From JBOHER01 sp050701115 (GTDB lineage Bacteria; Actinomycetota; Actinomycetes; Mycobacteriales; Pseudonocardiaceae), in the NCBI GenBank assembly GCA_050701115.1, contig JBOHER010000300.1, forward strand, positions 1 through 7,851: a DNA stretch of 7,851 nt. Direction: 5' to 3'. The notes under the pieces are model-generated. The model did not search any database. It was not told the DNA's origin and worked only from the letters and a program-made list of their open reading frames with translations. How positions within the stretch are numbered: position 1 is the first letter of the stretch; every line of letters starts with the position of its first letter. The position numbers and the translations under genes were made by a program. Positions 1-5,963 of this stretch are shown here, one piece after another.

Positions 1-692
1 ACCGCGCGGACGACCCAGGGATCGAAGTCGCCGGGACCGGCGGGAGCATCGCCTTGGGTGAACTCCTGCCGATATGCGGGAGTACCACCAACGATCGCGT
101 TCGTCAGAACCGCGGTGCGCAAGTCGCCGATACCCCAGAACTGGGCGGCGAGACGGAAGTCCAAGGTCGGCACGATCAGCTCCAGGCCTGCGCGTCCACG
201 CAGCGGCGCGCTGCCGGACAGCAGTTTGCCCATGAAGGACAGCGCCGAACCGCACAGCACAAGGCGCACCGGGGTATTCATGTGCTGGGCAGCGGGGTCC
301 AGCGCACGCTGAATCAGCGAAGGAAGTGCGGGCGATGCCTTGGCAAGGAAGGGAAACTCATCAATGACGACAATTGTCGGCCCCTCCGCGGCGATACGCA
401 TGAGCCGGGTGATCGCTTCGTCCCAGTGCCCAAACCGAAACGGCGTTGGCTCACCGAGATAGGTCGCCAGGTCATGGCCGAACTGACGGAGCGCGTCGGC
501 CTCGGTGGTCTCCGTCGCGGTGAACATGAAACCGCCGGTATCTCGAGTCAATGCGTCCAACAGGAAGGTCTTGCCCTGGCGTCGGCGACCGGACACCACG
601 CCAAGCGTGGCCTGGGCGCCAGAGTACGAAGCAAACCTCGTCAACTCCGACCACTCGAAGTCGCGATCGAACATCTCCGTGGGTTTGCCCAT
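1..692 (-). CDS. AAA+ ATPase, ATPase_2/DUF234 type, N-terminal part (runs off the window)
   Basis: The reverse strand from ATG at 692-690 is open for 230 codons to the window edge, so the C-terminal half is missing. The Walker A motif is GRRRQGKT (residues 35-42). Walker B is IVVIDEF (about 107-113, acidic D111/E112). A sensor-like LCGSALSFM follows near 146-154, then LRGRAGLEL and AIVGGTPAYR near 199-208. This order is typical of archaeal-type ATPases of the ATPase_2 family, which usually end in a winged helix and a DUF234 nuclease-like domain. The biological role of the family is poorly known. The start is supported by AAGGGAG at 703-697, four bases upstream, and by a plausible promoter. 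A related but decayed copy lies at 4268-5536 on the other strand and shares long matches such as LPS-I-Q-AL, LCGSA-SFMG and GGTPAYR. The family call is firm; the function is not known. Confidence 0.86.
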   Translation of the reverse strand, partial: MGKPTEMFDRDFEWSELTRFASYSGAQATLGVVSGRRRQGKTFLLDALTRDTGGFMFTATETTEADALRQFGHDLATYLGEPTPFRFGHWDEAITRLMRIAAEGPTIVVIDEFPFLAKASPALPSLIQRALDPAAQHMNTPVRLVLCGSALSFMGKLLSGSAPLRGRAGLELIVPTLDFRLAAQFWGIGDLRTAVLTNAIVGGTPAYRQEFTQGDAPAGPGDFDPWVVRA

Positions 693-748
693 GTGACTCC
701 CTTGTATAACTACACCTATAATAGCTCGAGCTATCCAGCGAGGTCACA
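693..748 (-). promoter_or_regulatory. Promoter of the DUF234-type ATPase with a 14-bp palindrome in the spacer
   Basis: On the minus strand a -35-like GTGACC (747-742) is followed by an 18-bp spacer and a -10-like TATTAT (723-718), which would start transcription near 711. Within the spacer and touching the -10 lies a perfect 14-bp palindrome, ATAGCTCGAGCTAT (721-734). A palindrome in this position is what a repressor operator would look like. The region is also locally AT-rich compared with the genes around it. The promoter boxes are inferred by eye; the palindrome is certain. Confidence 0.5.
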
Positions 749-805
749 CCCAGGCCGGGTGGGTTCCAACTCCCGAGGCCCGACCTCGACGTGGGGCGCA
801 GAGCG

Positions 806-1231
806 TCAGTCGACCGTGCCCTTGGGCAGCACCCACTGGGTGTGCTGTCGGGTAACCGACGCGATGTGGTCGAAGTCGGCGTCGTAGTGCAGCACAGTCG
901 CGGAATGGTGCTCCGCGACGGCCGCGGTGATCAGATCCATGACCCCGGCTGCACGGTGTTGACTGCGTCGGGCGAGCGCTGCCTGCACCTCCTTGGCCCG
1001 CACACCTACGGCCGCGTGCAGCGGCAAGTCAGTGAATCCGGTCGCTCTCAGGCTCGCACTCGCCTCGTACTCCGTAGGGCTCCTCGCCGAGTACAGCACC
1101 TCGAGATCGATGGTCACGCAGGTCGCGAGCAACCCCAGCCGGCCAAGCCGGTCGAGTACCTCGCGAACACCCTCCTTGCCGATCCGGGCGATAGCGCTGG
1201 TATCTACCAGGTACAGCCCGCCGGGTATCAA
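806..1231 (-). CDS. vapC: VapC-family PIN-domain ribonuclease toxin
   Basis: The 141-residue protein is a complete PIN domain. Toxins of this family cut RNA with Mg2+ until neutralised by the partner VapB. The four expected acidic residues are present: D10 in LVDTSAIAR, E44 in IDLEVLYSAR, D99 in GVMDLITAAVA, and D117 in HYDADFDHIA, so the enzyme looks intact. The start is TTG at 1231, which overlaps the vapB stop codon as TTGA, with GGGAGG seven bases upstream. The overlap and order (antitoxin first) are typical of vapBC operons and suggest translational coupling. The RNA target cannot be read from the sequence. No clear terminator is visible after the stop before the ATPase promoter. Confidence 0.92.
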   Translation of the reverse strand: MIPGGLYLVDTSAIARIGKEGVREVLDRLGRLGLLATCVTIDLEVLYSARSPTEYEASASLRATGFTDLPLHAAVGVRAKEVQAALARRSQHRAAGVMDLITAAVAEHHSATVLHYDADFDHIASVTRQHTQWVLPKGTVD

Positions 1232-1434
1232 CGCCTTGCCTCCCGCATGACATCGGGATCAGCAAGGTCTGGACTGCCCCAGATCAGCGGATCGTCGAAT
1301 GCCTCCGCCCGCTTGCGCCGATTCGCGACGTAGGCAAGCGCAGCGTTCACCGTCTCCACCTTTGATGTCGTCCCTAGTTCACGGGCCGCTACCGCGAGCG
1401 TCTCGTCGTCCACGTCGATCGTCGTCCTGGCCAT
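1228..1434 (-). CDS. vapB: VapB-family antitoxin
   Basis: This 68-residue protein starts with RTTIDVDDETL, the beta-strand typical of ribbon-helix-helix VapB antitoxins. It continues with the helices around TSKVETVNAALAYVANRRKR and ends in an acidic, Trp-containing tail (DDPLIWGSPDLADPD), which in the family wraps around the toxin. It is expected to bind its own promoter as a dimer and to neutralise the VapC encoded by the overlapping downstream gene. The start is ATG at 1434. The ribosome-binding site is weak and the likely -10 (TGATAT, 1449-1444) lies very close to the ATG, so the transcript may have almost no leader. Inverted repeats at 1446-1466 and 1467-1492 are candidate autoregulatory sites. 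Confidence 0.87.
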   Translation of the reverse strand: MARTTIDVDDETLAVAARELGTTSKVETVNAALAYVANRRKRAEAFDDPLIWGSPDLADPDVMREARR

Positions 1435-1445
1435 TGCGCCAGGAT

Positions 1446-1492
1446 ATCAAACTCTGCATCTTTGATGGCTCGAATGATGAGGCGTTCGAGCC
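1446..1492. promoter_or_regulatory. Two adjacent inverted repeats between vapB and the divergent ATPase
   Basis: ATCAAA (1446-1451) and TTTGAT (1461-1466) form a 6-bp inverted repeat with a 9-bp spacer, overlapping the probable vapB -10. Directly next to it GGCTCGAA (1467-1474) and TTCGAGCC (1485-1492) form a perfect 8-bp inverted repeat with a 10-bp spacer, where the vapB -35 would lie. VapBC complexes commonly repress their own operon through such repeats. A terminator is unlikely because the flanking genes diverge and there is no T-run. Confidence 0.45.
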
Positions 1493-1521
1493 CTCAGGCC
1501 AAGCAAACCTTGATCGACAAA

Positions 1522-1562
1522 TCTGTTACTGGACTAACGTAATTTCTGTTACCCTGACCGAG
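1522..1562 (+). promoter_or_regulatory. Probable leaderless promoter of the DUF4143 ATPase, with a direct repeat
   Basis: TACCCT (1550-1555) fits the actinobacterial -10 pattern TANNNT and would place the transcription start on the GTG start codon at 1562. No Shine-Dalgarno sequence is visible, which fits a leaderless mRNA, common in actinobacteria. The octamer TCTGTTAC occurs twice, at 1522-1529 and 1545-1552, 23 bp apart, so the second copy overlaps the -10. No good -35 is evident. Confidence 0.4.
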
Positions 1563-2833
1563 TGGATGCTTTCATTCCCCGCTTCGCGCAGGAGCGACTG
1601 GCCGAGCGGGCGGGTGCGTTCCGGGTGGTGATCGTGAATGGGCCCCGGCAAGCCGGTAAGACGACCTTGCTGCGACAGTTTCAGGACAGTCACGGTGGAT
1701 CGTTCCGGTCCCTCGACGACGCGACTACCCTCCGTACGGCGACCAACGATCCCACCGAGTTCGCCCACTACGGAGCCGTTCCACGCGTCATCGACGAAGT
1801 CCAGCGCGGCGGTGACGAGCTTGTACTGGCCCTCAAGTACGTCGTGGACCGTGACAACAGCCGCGGACAGTTCATCTTGTCCGGTTCCACCCGCTTTCTG
1901 ACCGTCCCGACGCTGTCCGAATCGCTGGCGGGCAGAGCGGTCTTCATCGACCTGTGGCCGCTCACCGTCGCCGAGCGGACTGGCGCACCGGGGGATTTCT
2001 GCGACCTGCTTTTCGCCGGGCGCGGGGCCTTCGCCGACGCCGATGAATCCCGGTGGGACCGCCGGGCGTACCTCGACCTCATGTGCACCGGCGGATACCC
2101 CGAGGTGCTCGGCATCCGCTCGGCGAATCTTCGCCACGGGTGGTTCGAGGGCTACCTCAGCACGGTGGTGCTTCGGGACATCGGGAGCTTCGCGCAGATC
2201 CAGCACAGCGAGCTGATCCCTCGCATGCTCAGCATCCTCGCCGCGCGCGCAGGCGGCCAGGCTGTGCTGTCCGACTTGGCCAAAGACCTGCAACTGAACC
2301 ACGCGACGGCACGTAAGTACCTCACCTACCTGGACACCGTGTTCCTCACCGGTCGCGTCGCACCATGGTCGTCAAACCTGACGGCCAAGCATGTCAAGAC
2401 CCCGAAGATCTACCCGACCGACTCCGGGCTGGCCGCACATTTGCTCCAGGTCGACCTCGAAGCGTTGATCCGTCCAGGAAATCCGACGACAGGAGCCCTG
2501 ACGGAGACCTTCGTCTTCGCCGAGTTGACCCGCCTCCTGGCGGCCAGCGACATCGGTGCCGCACTGCACTTCTATCGGGACCGCGACGGGCGCGAGGTCG
2601 ACTTCGTGCTGGAGAAACGCGACGGGCAGGTCGTCGGTATAGAGGTCAAAGCGTCCTCGACCGTGGGAACCGATGATTTCCGGCACCTGCGGTGGCTGGC
2701 CGACCGGCTCGGCGACCGCTTTGCCGGCGGCTACGTGATCCACCTCGGGACTGGCACGCACCCGTTCGGCGACCGCATGATTGCCCTGCCGTTGTCAGCT
2801 ATGTGGCATCACCGCGGGCTTCAGACGTCGTAG
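1562..2833 (+). CDS. AAA_14/DUF4143 family ATP-binding protein
   Basis: The 423-residue protein is full length for the family. Walker A is GPRQAGKTT (27-35) and Walker B is RVIDEVQ (75-81, D78/E79). A sensor-like FILSGSTRF lies at 104-112, the conserved CTGGYPEV at 175-182, and a winged-helix-like stretch around 235-265. The C-terminal DUF4143 part has YRDRDGREVDFVLE (338-351) and GIEVKAS (359-365). This spacing, with D347, E361 and K363, resembles a PD-(D/E)xK nuclease core, although activity in this family is generally unproven. The GTG start at 1562 puts the N-terminus (FIPRFAQERL) where relatives start. It diverges from vapBC and converges on the DUF397 gene with a 13-bp overlap. Its role is unknown. 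Such ATPases are common in accessory regions of bacteria and archaea. Confidence 0.93.
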   Translation: MDAFIPRFAQERLAERAGAFRVVIVNGPRQAGKTTLLRQFQDSHGGSFRSLDDATTLRTATNDPTEFAHYGAVPRVIDEVQRGGDELVLALKYVVDRDNSRGQFILSGSTRFLTVPTLSESLAGRAVFIDLWPLTVAERTGAPGDFCDLLFAGRGAFADADESRWDRRAYLDLMCTGGYPEVLGIRSANLRHGWFEGYLSTVVLRDIGSFAQIQHSELIPRMLSILAARAGGQAVLSDLAKDLQLNHATARKYLTYLDTVFLTGRVAPWSSNLTAKHVKTPKIYPTDSGLAAHLLQVDLEALIRPGNPTTGALTETFVFAELTRLLAASDIGAALHFYRDRDGREVDFVLEKRDGQVVGIEVKASSTVGTDDFRHLRWLADRLGDRFAGGYVIHLGTGTHPFGDRMIALPLSAMWHHRGLQTS

Positions 2834-3015
2834 TCGCCGTCCTTGACGCTGGCGACGAAGACGCGCCACTCGTCGTGAGTGAAAGCGGCCGTCCCGGCGT
2901 CGGGGCGCAGGTTGTTGCGGACGAACACGGCGTCGTCGGTGAACTTGGTCTGGATGCAGGTGGTGTCGTCACCGCTGCGACGGGGAATGAACCACTCATT
3001 TGTTTTGCGAGGCAT
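2821..3015 (-). CDS. DUF397-domain small protein
   Basis: This 64-residue protein lies four bases downstream of the DUF5753 regulator gene, on the same strand, which is the classic regulator-DUF397 arrangement of actinomycetes. The family frame is visible: an N-terminal W (W8), SGDDTTCIQ (14-22) for the usual SGG..CVEVA, a VRN (32-34) for the usual VRDSK, and FTHDEWRVFVASVKDG (45-60) at the end. The W-x-KSS segment is replaced by W-FIPRR, so this is a divergent member. DUF397 proteins are thought to work with the partner helix-turn-helix protein in developmental or antibiotic control, as in the whiJ-like and abaA-like loci of Streptomyces. No strong ribosome-binding site precedes the ATG, so translation may be coupled to the upstream gene. 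Confidence 0.82.
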   Translation of the reverse strand: MPRKTNEWFIPRRSGDDTTCIQTKFTDDAVFVRNNLRPDAGTAAFTHDEWRVFVASVKDGDYDV

Positions 3016-3019
3016 AGTT

Positions 3020-3883
3020 TCACTCTAGTGGCAGCTCCTGGTGCAACTTCTGTAGGAACTCCGTGCTGACCTCCCGACTGAGCGCCATCGCCTTCACCAG
3101 ATCCAGATCATGCGCGGCTCGCATGATCTCGCCGGGTCTCTCGTGGAAGATCTCACGGCCATAGCTTCCGATCACCAGCATGTCCTCGGCTGGTGGCGGG
3201 AACTTGTGCAACGTGGCGGTCCTGCCGAGGAAGGCATGCGGACCCGATCCCAACGGCAACACTTGGATGACGACATTCTCCATGCTGAGGTTAAGGCGGA
3301 TCAGGTGCGCGATCTGCTCGCCCATCACCTTCGGTCCGCCGATGTTGGACCGAAGCGCGGCTTCACCGAGGATGCACCAGTAACGCAGGGGAGGCCGATG
3401 CGTTCGAGTGAGTGCCTGGGCACGTTCCAGTCGAACCTTGAGCAGTTCAGCAACCTCGTCCGGTCGCCCCTCCCTGCCACAACGCAACAGCGTCTCGGCA
3501 TAGGAGCGTGTTTGCAGGATGCCGGGCACCAGATCCGGCGAGTAGAAGATCGTCGAGTCGGACTGTTTCTCAAGGTCGACAAACCGACGGAGGTTCCCCG
3601 CCACCGACGCGCTGGTGTACGGGTTGGATTTCTGCCGCCTGCGTGAAGTCCTGGCAAAATCCACCAGTTCCGCGCGCTCGTCCCCGGCTATGCCATAGAG
3701 GTCGAGCAGCTTGTCCAGCTCAGCGGGTTTCGGCTTCGATCGGCCCGTTTCCAAGTCTCCGATCTTCGAGCTGGTGCAGCCGAGCTCGTCCGCCGCCCGC
3801 TCCCGCGCGATATCGGCGTCCTCCCGCATCCGGCGCAAGGTGGCCGCGACCTGTACGTGTTCAACCTTCGGTGGCTGCGTCAC
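3020..3883 (-). CDS. XRE-family regulator with DUF5753 domain (Scr1/WhiJ type)
   Basis: The 287-residue protein has an N-terminal helix-turn-helix (about 12-66, including RERAADELGCTSSKIGDLETGRSKP). A DUF5753 domain follows (about 100-280) with the hallmark FYSPDLVPGILQTRSYAE (113-130), GEAALRSNIGG (173-183) and VIQVLPLGSGPHAFLG (205-220). The GTG start at 3883 is well supported by GGGAGG a few bases upstream. Proteins of this family are transcription factors in actinomycetes that pair with small DUF397 proteins, and that gene follows here after four bases. The divergent 70-codon gene is a likely target, because paired inverted-repeat arms lie in the shared promoter region. The DNA-binding site and any ligand are not known. 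Confidence 0.95.
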   Translation of the reverse strand: MTQPPKVEHVQVAATLRRMREDADIARERAADELGCTSSKIGDLETGRSKPKPAELDKLLDLYGIAGDERAELVDFARTSRRRQKSNPYTSASVAGNLRRFVDLEKQSDSTIFYSPDLVPGILQTRSYAETLLRCGREGRPDEVAELLKVRLERAQALTRTHRPPLRYWCILGEAALRSNIGGPKVMGEQIAHLIRLNLSMENVVIQVLPLGSGPHAFLGRTATLHKFPPPAEDMLVIGSYGREIFHERPGEIMRAAHDLDLVKAMALSREVSTEFLQKLHQELPLE

Positions 3884-4031
3884 ACCGACCTCCCTCTCTC
3901 AGCGCGTCGCCCAGCCTAAGACCAACCACCGACATCGACGGACGTATCCACCCGATCGGATTATTACCGTCACTACGTCCGTAGATTACTGTGCCGTGGT
4001 AAGAGATCGGCACTCGAGATGGGGAGACACC
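3884..4031. promoter_or_regulatory. Divergent promoter region with 9-bp inverted-repeat arms
   Basis: On the minus strand TAGGCT (3918-3913) is a plausible -10 for the regulator gene. On the plus strand TAGATT (3982-3987) is a plausible -10 for the small acidic gene. ACGGACGTA (3938-3946) and TACGTCCGT (3974-3982) are perfect 9-bp inverted copies 27 bp apart. The first arm overlaps the expected -35 of the regulator promoter, and the second ends on the -10 of the divergent promoter. The second arm is also part of a local palindrome, CTACG-TC-CGTAG (3973-3984). GGGGAG ends five bases before the GTG at 4032. Operator function for the DUF5753 protein is inference. Confidence 0.5.
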
Positions 4032-4244
4032 GTGCTACTCAACCCCGGCACCGTCAGCGCCTGGATGCAACTCGCCAGCGACACGTCGATCGACTACCGC
4101 GTAGCACCGACGTGCGACGAGATCGAATTCGAGATCGGGCACGGCGGACTGGACCTCGTGATGGACGGCGCCGGGCTGGAACACTGCATTGCCCGGTTCA
4201 GCGCCGCCCTTGCCGAGCTCCGCGAGGGCCAGGGCGACGGCTAG
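4032..4244 (+). CDS. Small acidic protein divergent from the DUF5753 regulator
   Basis: This is a 70-codon reading frame from GTG 4032, chosen because GGGGAG lies just upstream. An in-frame GTG at 3996 would add 12 residues but lacks a ribosome-binding site. The product is strongly acidic (about 12 Asp/Glu against 3 Arg and no Lys), with two Cys (28 and 52) and a C-terminal amphipathic stretch (GLEHCIARFSAALAELREG). I do not recognise a named family. Small acidic proteins of this style, with an EFEIGHGGLDLVMD-like strand and a final helix, occur beside DUF5753/DUF397 loci in actinomycetes, which fits the position. It could act in the same regulatory circuit, but nothing in the sequence proves it. 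It has no signal peptide or membrane segment. Confidence 0.62.
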   Translation: MLLNPGTVSAWMQLASDTSIDYRVAPTCDEIEFEIGHGGLDLVMDGAGLEHCIARFSAALAELREGQGDG

Positions 4245-4267
4245 GCCAGCGTCCACGGGGCGATGGT

Positions 4268-5536
4268 ATGCAGCCTTGCCGCATCGGCGCCGCACTCGCC
4301 GAACATACCCGCGCTCCCGCGCCATTCGTCTTCACGGATTGGCGCTGTGCGGTGGACGCACTGCTCGGACTCGGCCGCGACCAGGAGATTCCGGTGGTGA
4401 TCGACGAGTTTCCCTACCTGGTACGCGCGACTCCATCCCTTCCCTCGGTTATCCAGAACGCGCTCGCACCGTTGCGCCCGGAGCGCGATCGGAGTCGAAC
4501 GAGGCTTCTGCTGTGCGGTTCGGCGATGTCGTTCATGGGCAGGCTGCTGGCCGGAGACGCACCGCTACGCGGCCGGGCCAGCCTTGAGCTCGTCGTGCGA
4601 ACCCTCGACCACCAGCTTGCCGCTCAGTTCTGGGGATCAACGACCCAAAGCTCGCCATGAAGGTCCACGCGATCGTTGGCGGCACGCCCGCATACCGCCG
4701 CGACTTCGCACGCGACGATGTGCCCGACAACGCAGATGATTTCGACTCGTGGGTCATGCGCGCGGTGCTCAGTCCCGCGAGCCCGCTTTTCCGCGAGGCC
4801 CGATACATACTGGCTGACGAGTTCGAGATCCGTGACACCGCTCTCTACCACTCGGCACTGGCAGCGATCGCGGAAGGCAACACCACCCGGGGCGCGATCG
4901 CCGGATTTCTTGGCCGGAAGTCCGGCGACCTCGCCCATCCGCTGCACGTCCTGGAAGACGTCGGCCTCATCACCCGCGAGCCAGACCCGTTCCGCGCCAA
5001 CCGCACGACATTCCGGATCGCCGAGCCACTGGTCAGCTTCTACCACGCGGTCATGCGCCCCATCTGGTCCGACCTGGAGCACACCCGAAACCGCACTGCT
5101 GTGGCGGCGCAGCGAGCATCGGTTCACCAGCAAGGTGATCGGTCCCCACTTCGAGCACATCTGTCGACAATGGACCCGCCACATGGCTTCGGATGAGCTG
5201 TTCGGAGACCCGCCGAGCCGGGTCGCCACCGCCACGGTGAACGAACCCGCTACCAAGGCAAGCCACCAGCTCGATACCGTCGTGTTCGGCCAAGCCGAGA
5301 ACCATAGGGCGCCCATCCTCGCCATCGGCGAAGTGAAGTGGGGCGAGGCCATGGGACACGGGCACCTCAACCGGCTCAGGCACATCCGCGGGCTACTCAC
5401 GGCGCAAGGGCGCCTCGGCGCCGAGCAGGCGACCCTCGCCTGCTTCAGCGGTGCCGGCTTCACCCCCGAGCTCGAAGCCGAGGCCCGGCTAGCGCGGGAC
5501 ATCACCCTCATCGAGATCGGCGCCCTGTACTCGTGA
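4268..5536 (+). pseudogene. Decayed ATPase_2/DUF234-type ATPase: 5' truncated, two frameshifts
   Basis: Conceptual translation aligns with the ATPase at 1-692 from about its residue 70 onward and then continues through the usual C-terminal domains. The first ~70 residues, including Walker A, are absent. Walker B is kept (VVIDEFPYL near 4395), as are LLCGSAMSFMG, LRGRASLEL and FWG. At 4631-4638 the frame slips: FWG is followed by IND...AIVGGTPAYR only in the -1 frame, as if one base were lost from the G run at 4632-4635. A winged-helix stretch follows (SALAAIAEGNTTRGAIAGFLGRK, DVGLITRE). Near 5085-5100 a second slip (+1) returns to the first frame for LWRRSEHRF, HFEHICRQW and the nuclease-like LDTVVFGQ / AIGEVKWGE of DUF234. 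With no Walker A and two slips it cannot make a working ATPase. The stop is TGA at 5534-5536. Confidence 0.89.
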
Positions 5537-5963
5537 CACCGGCGGCAGGGCCTACACGCCTCGCCGAGCGCACGAACGCAGGCCGCGAGCAAGTAGCCGT
5601 TAGCACTGCATTTCCGACGACCGGTCCGGTGTCGAATACCCCCGAGGTAAACGGCACGGACTACGCCGCCGGGCGGGTGCCTTAGGGTGGATCTTCCGAT
5701 CGGATCTTGACCACGCCGCGCGGGAGGTCTTCCCTGGACGGTATGCGTCCGGTCCACCGGGACTGGCTGTTGATCCAGCCCCGGCCAGTGGTGGGTGGAC
5801 GTGCTCGGCGACAACGCCGCCTGACGGGCTGCGACGATCGCGCTGGGCACGCCCCAGCGCAGGCGTGTGCCAACTCAGGCCGTCACCCGAAACCCCACCC
5901 GCAGGCAGTACGGCGCGGACGCGACCAAATCCCTTGAAACACAACAGGTTCGGAAGGGAAGGA
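5537..5963. other. 427-bp stretch without a convincing gene, with palindromes
   Basis: Open frames here are short and have no recognisable family or ribosome-binding site. Visible structure includes the palindrome TCCGATCGGA (5695-5704), flanked by two GATCTT copies in direct orientation, and GACCGGTC (5619-5626). There is also a perfect 8-bp stem GCGCTGGG/CCCAGCGC (5840-5847 and 5853-5860, 5-base loop). The stretch must contain the promoter of the ferritin-like operon, but I see no convincing -35/-10 pair. The hairpin at 5840-5860 could be a leader structure or a terminator without a T-run. Confidence 0.6.
5840..5860. other. Perfect 8-bp stem-loop upstream of the ferritin-like gene
   Basis: GCGCTGGG and CCCAGCGC face each other across the 5-base loop CACGC, about 100 bp before the ferritin-like start codon. 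There is no T-run on either side. It could be an operator, an mRNA leader hairpin, or the terminator of now-lost upstream transcription. Confidence 0.45.

Noticed and set aside
717..722. Perfect TATAAT on the plus strand
   Set aside because: No plus-strand gene follows it before 1562; the same bases are better explained as part of the minus-strand promoter and palindrome of the ATPase.
764..780. GGGTTCCAACTCCCG as a T-arm remnant of a tRNA attachment site
   Set aside because: The loop does not match TTCRANY and no other tRNA parts or matching repeat are visible nearby.
54..887. Long plus-strand open frame of 277 codons across the left ATPase and its promoter
   Set aside because: It is antisense to a well-supported ATPase with Walker motifs, has an Arg/Gln-rich composition with no family features, and crosses the promoter palindrome. 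It is a high-GC shadow frame.
1526..2302. 258-codon minus-strand frame opposite the DUF4143 ATPase
   Set aside because: It is antisense to an intact conserved protein and has no recognisable motif.
4631..4638. Programmed -1 frameshift at TGGGGATC in the decayed ATPase
   Set aside because: A -1 slip here would restore the protein exactly, but there is no classical slippery heptamer, a second slip of opposite sign would also be needed, and the 5' end with Walker A is missing. Decay is the simpler reading.
5596..5655. tRNA-like segment (GCCGTT and AACGGC ends with GGTGTCGAATACC resembling a T-arm)
   Set aside because: It is about 60 bases, shorter than a tRNA, the T-loop lacks a base, and no anticodon arm can be drawn.
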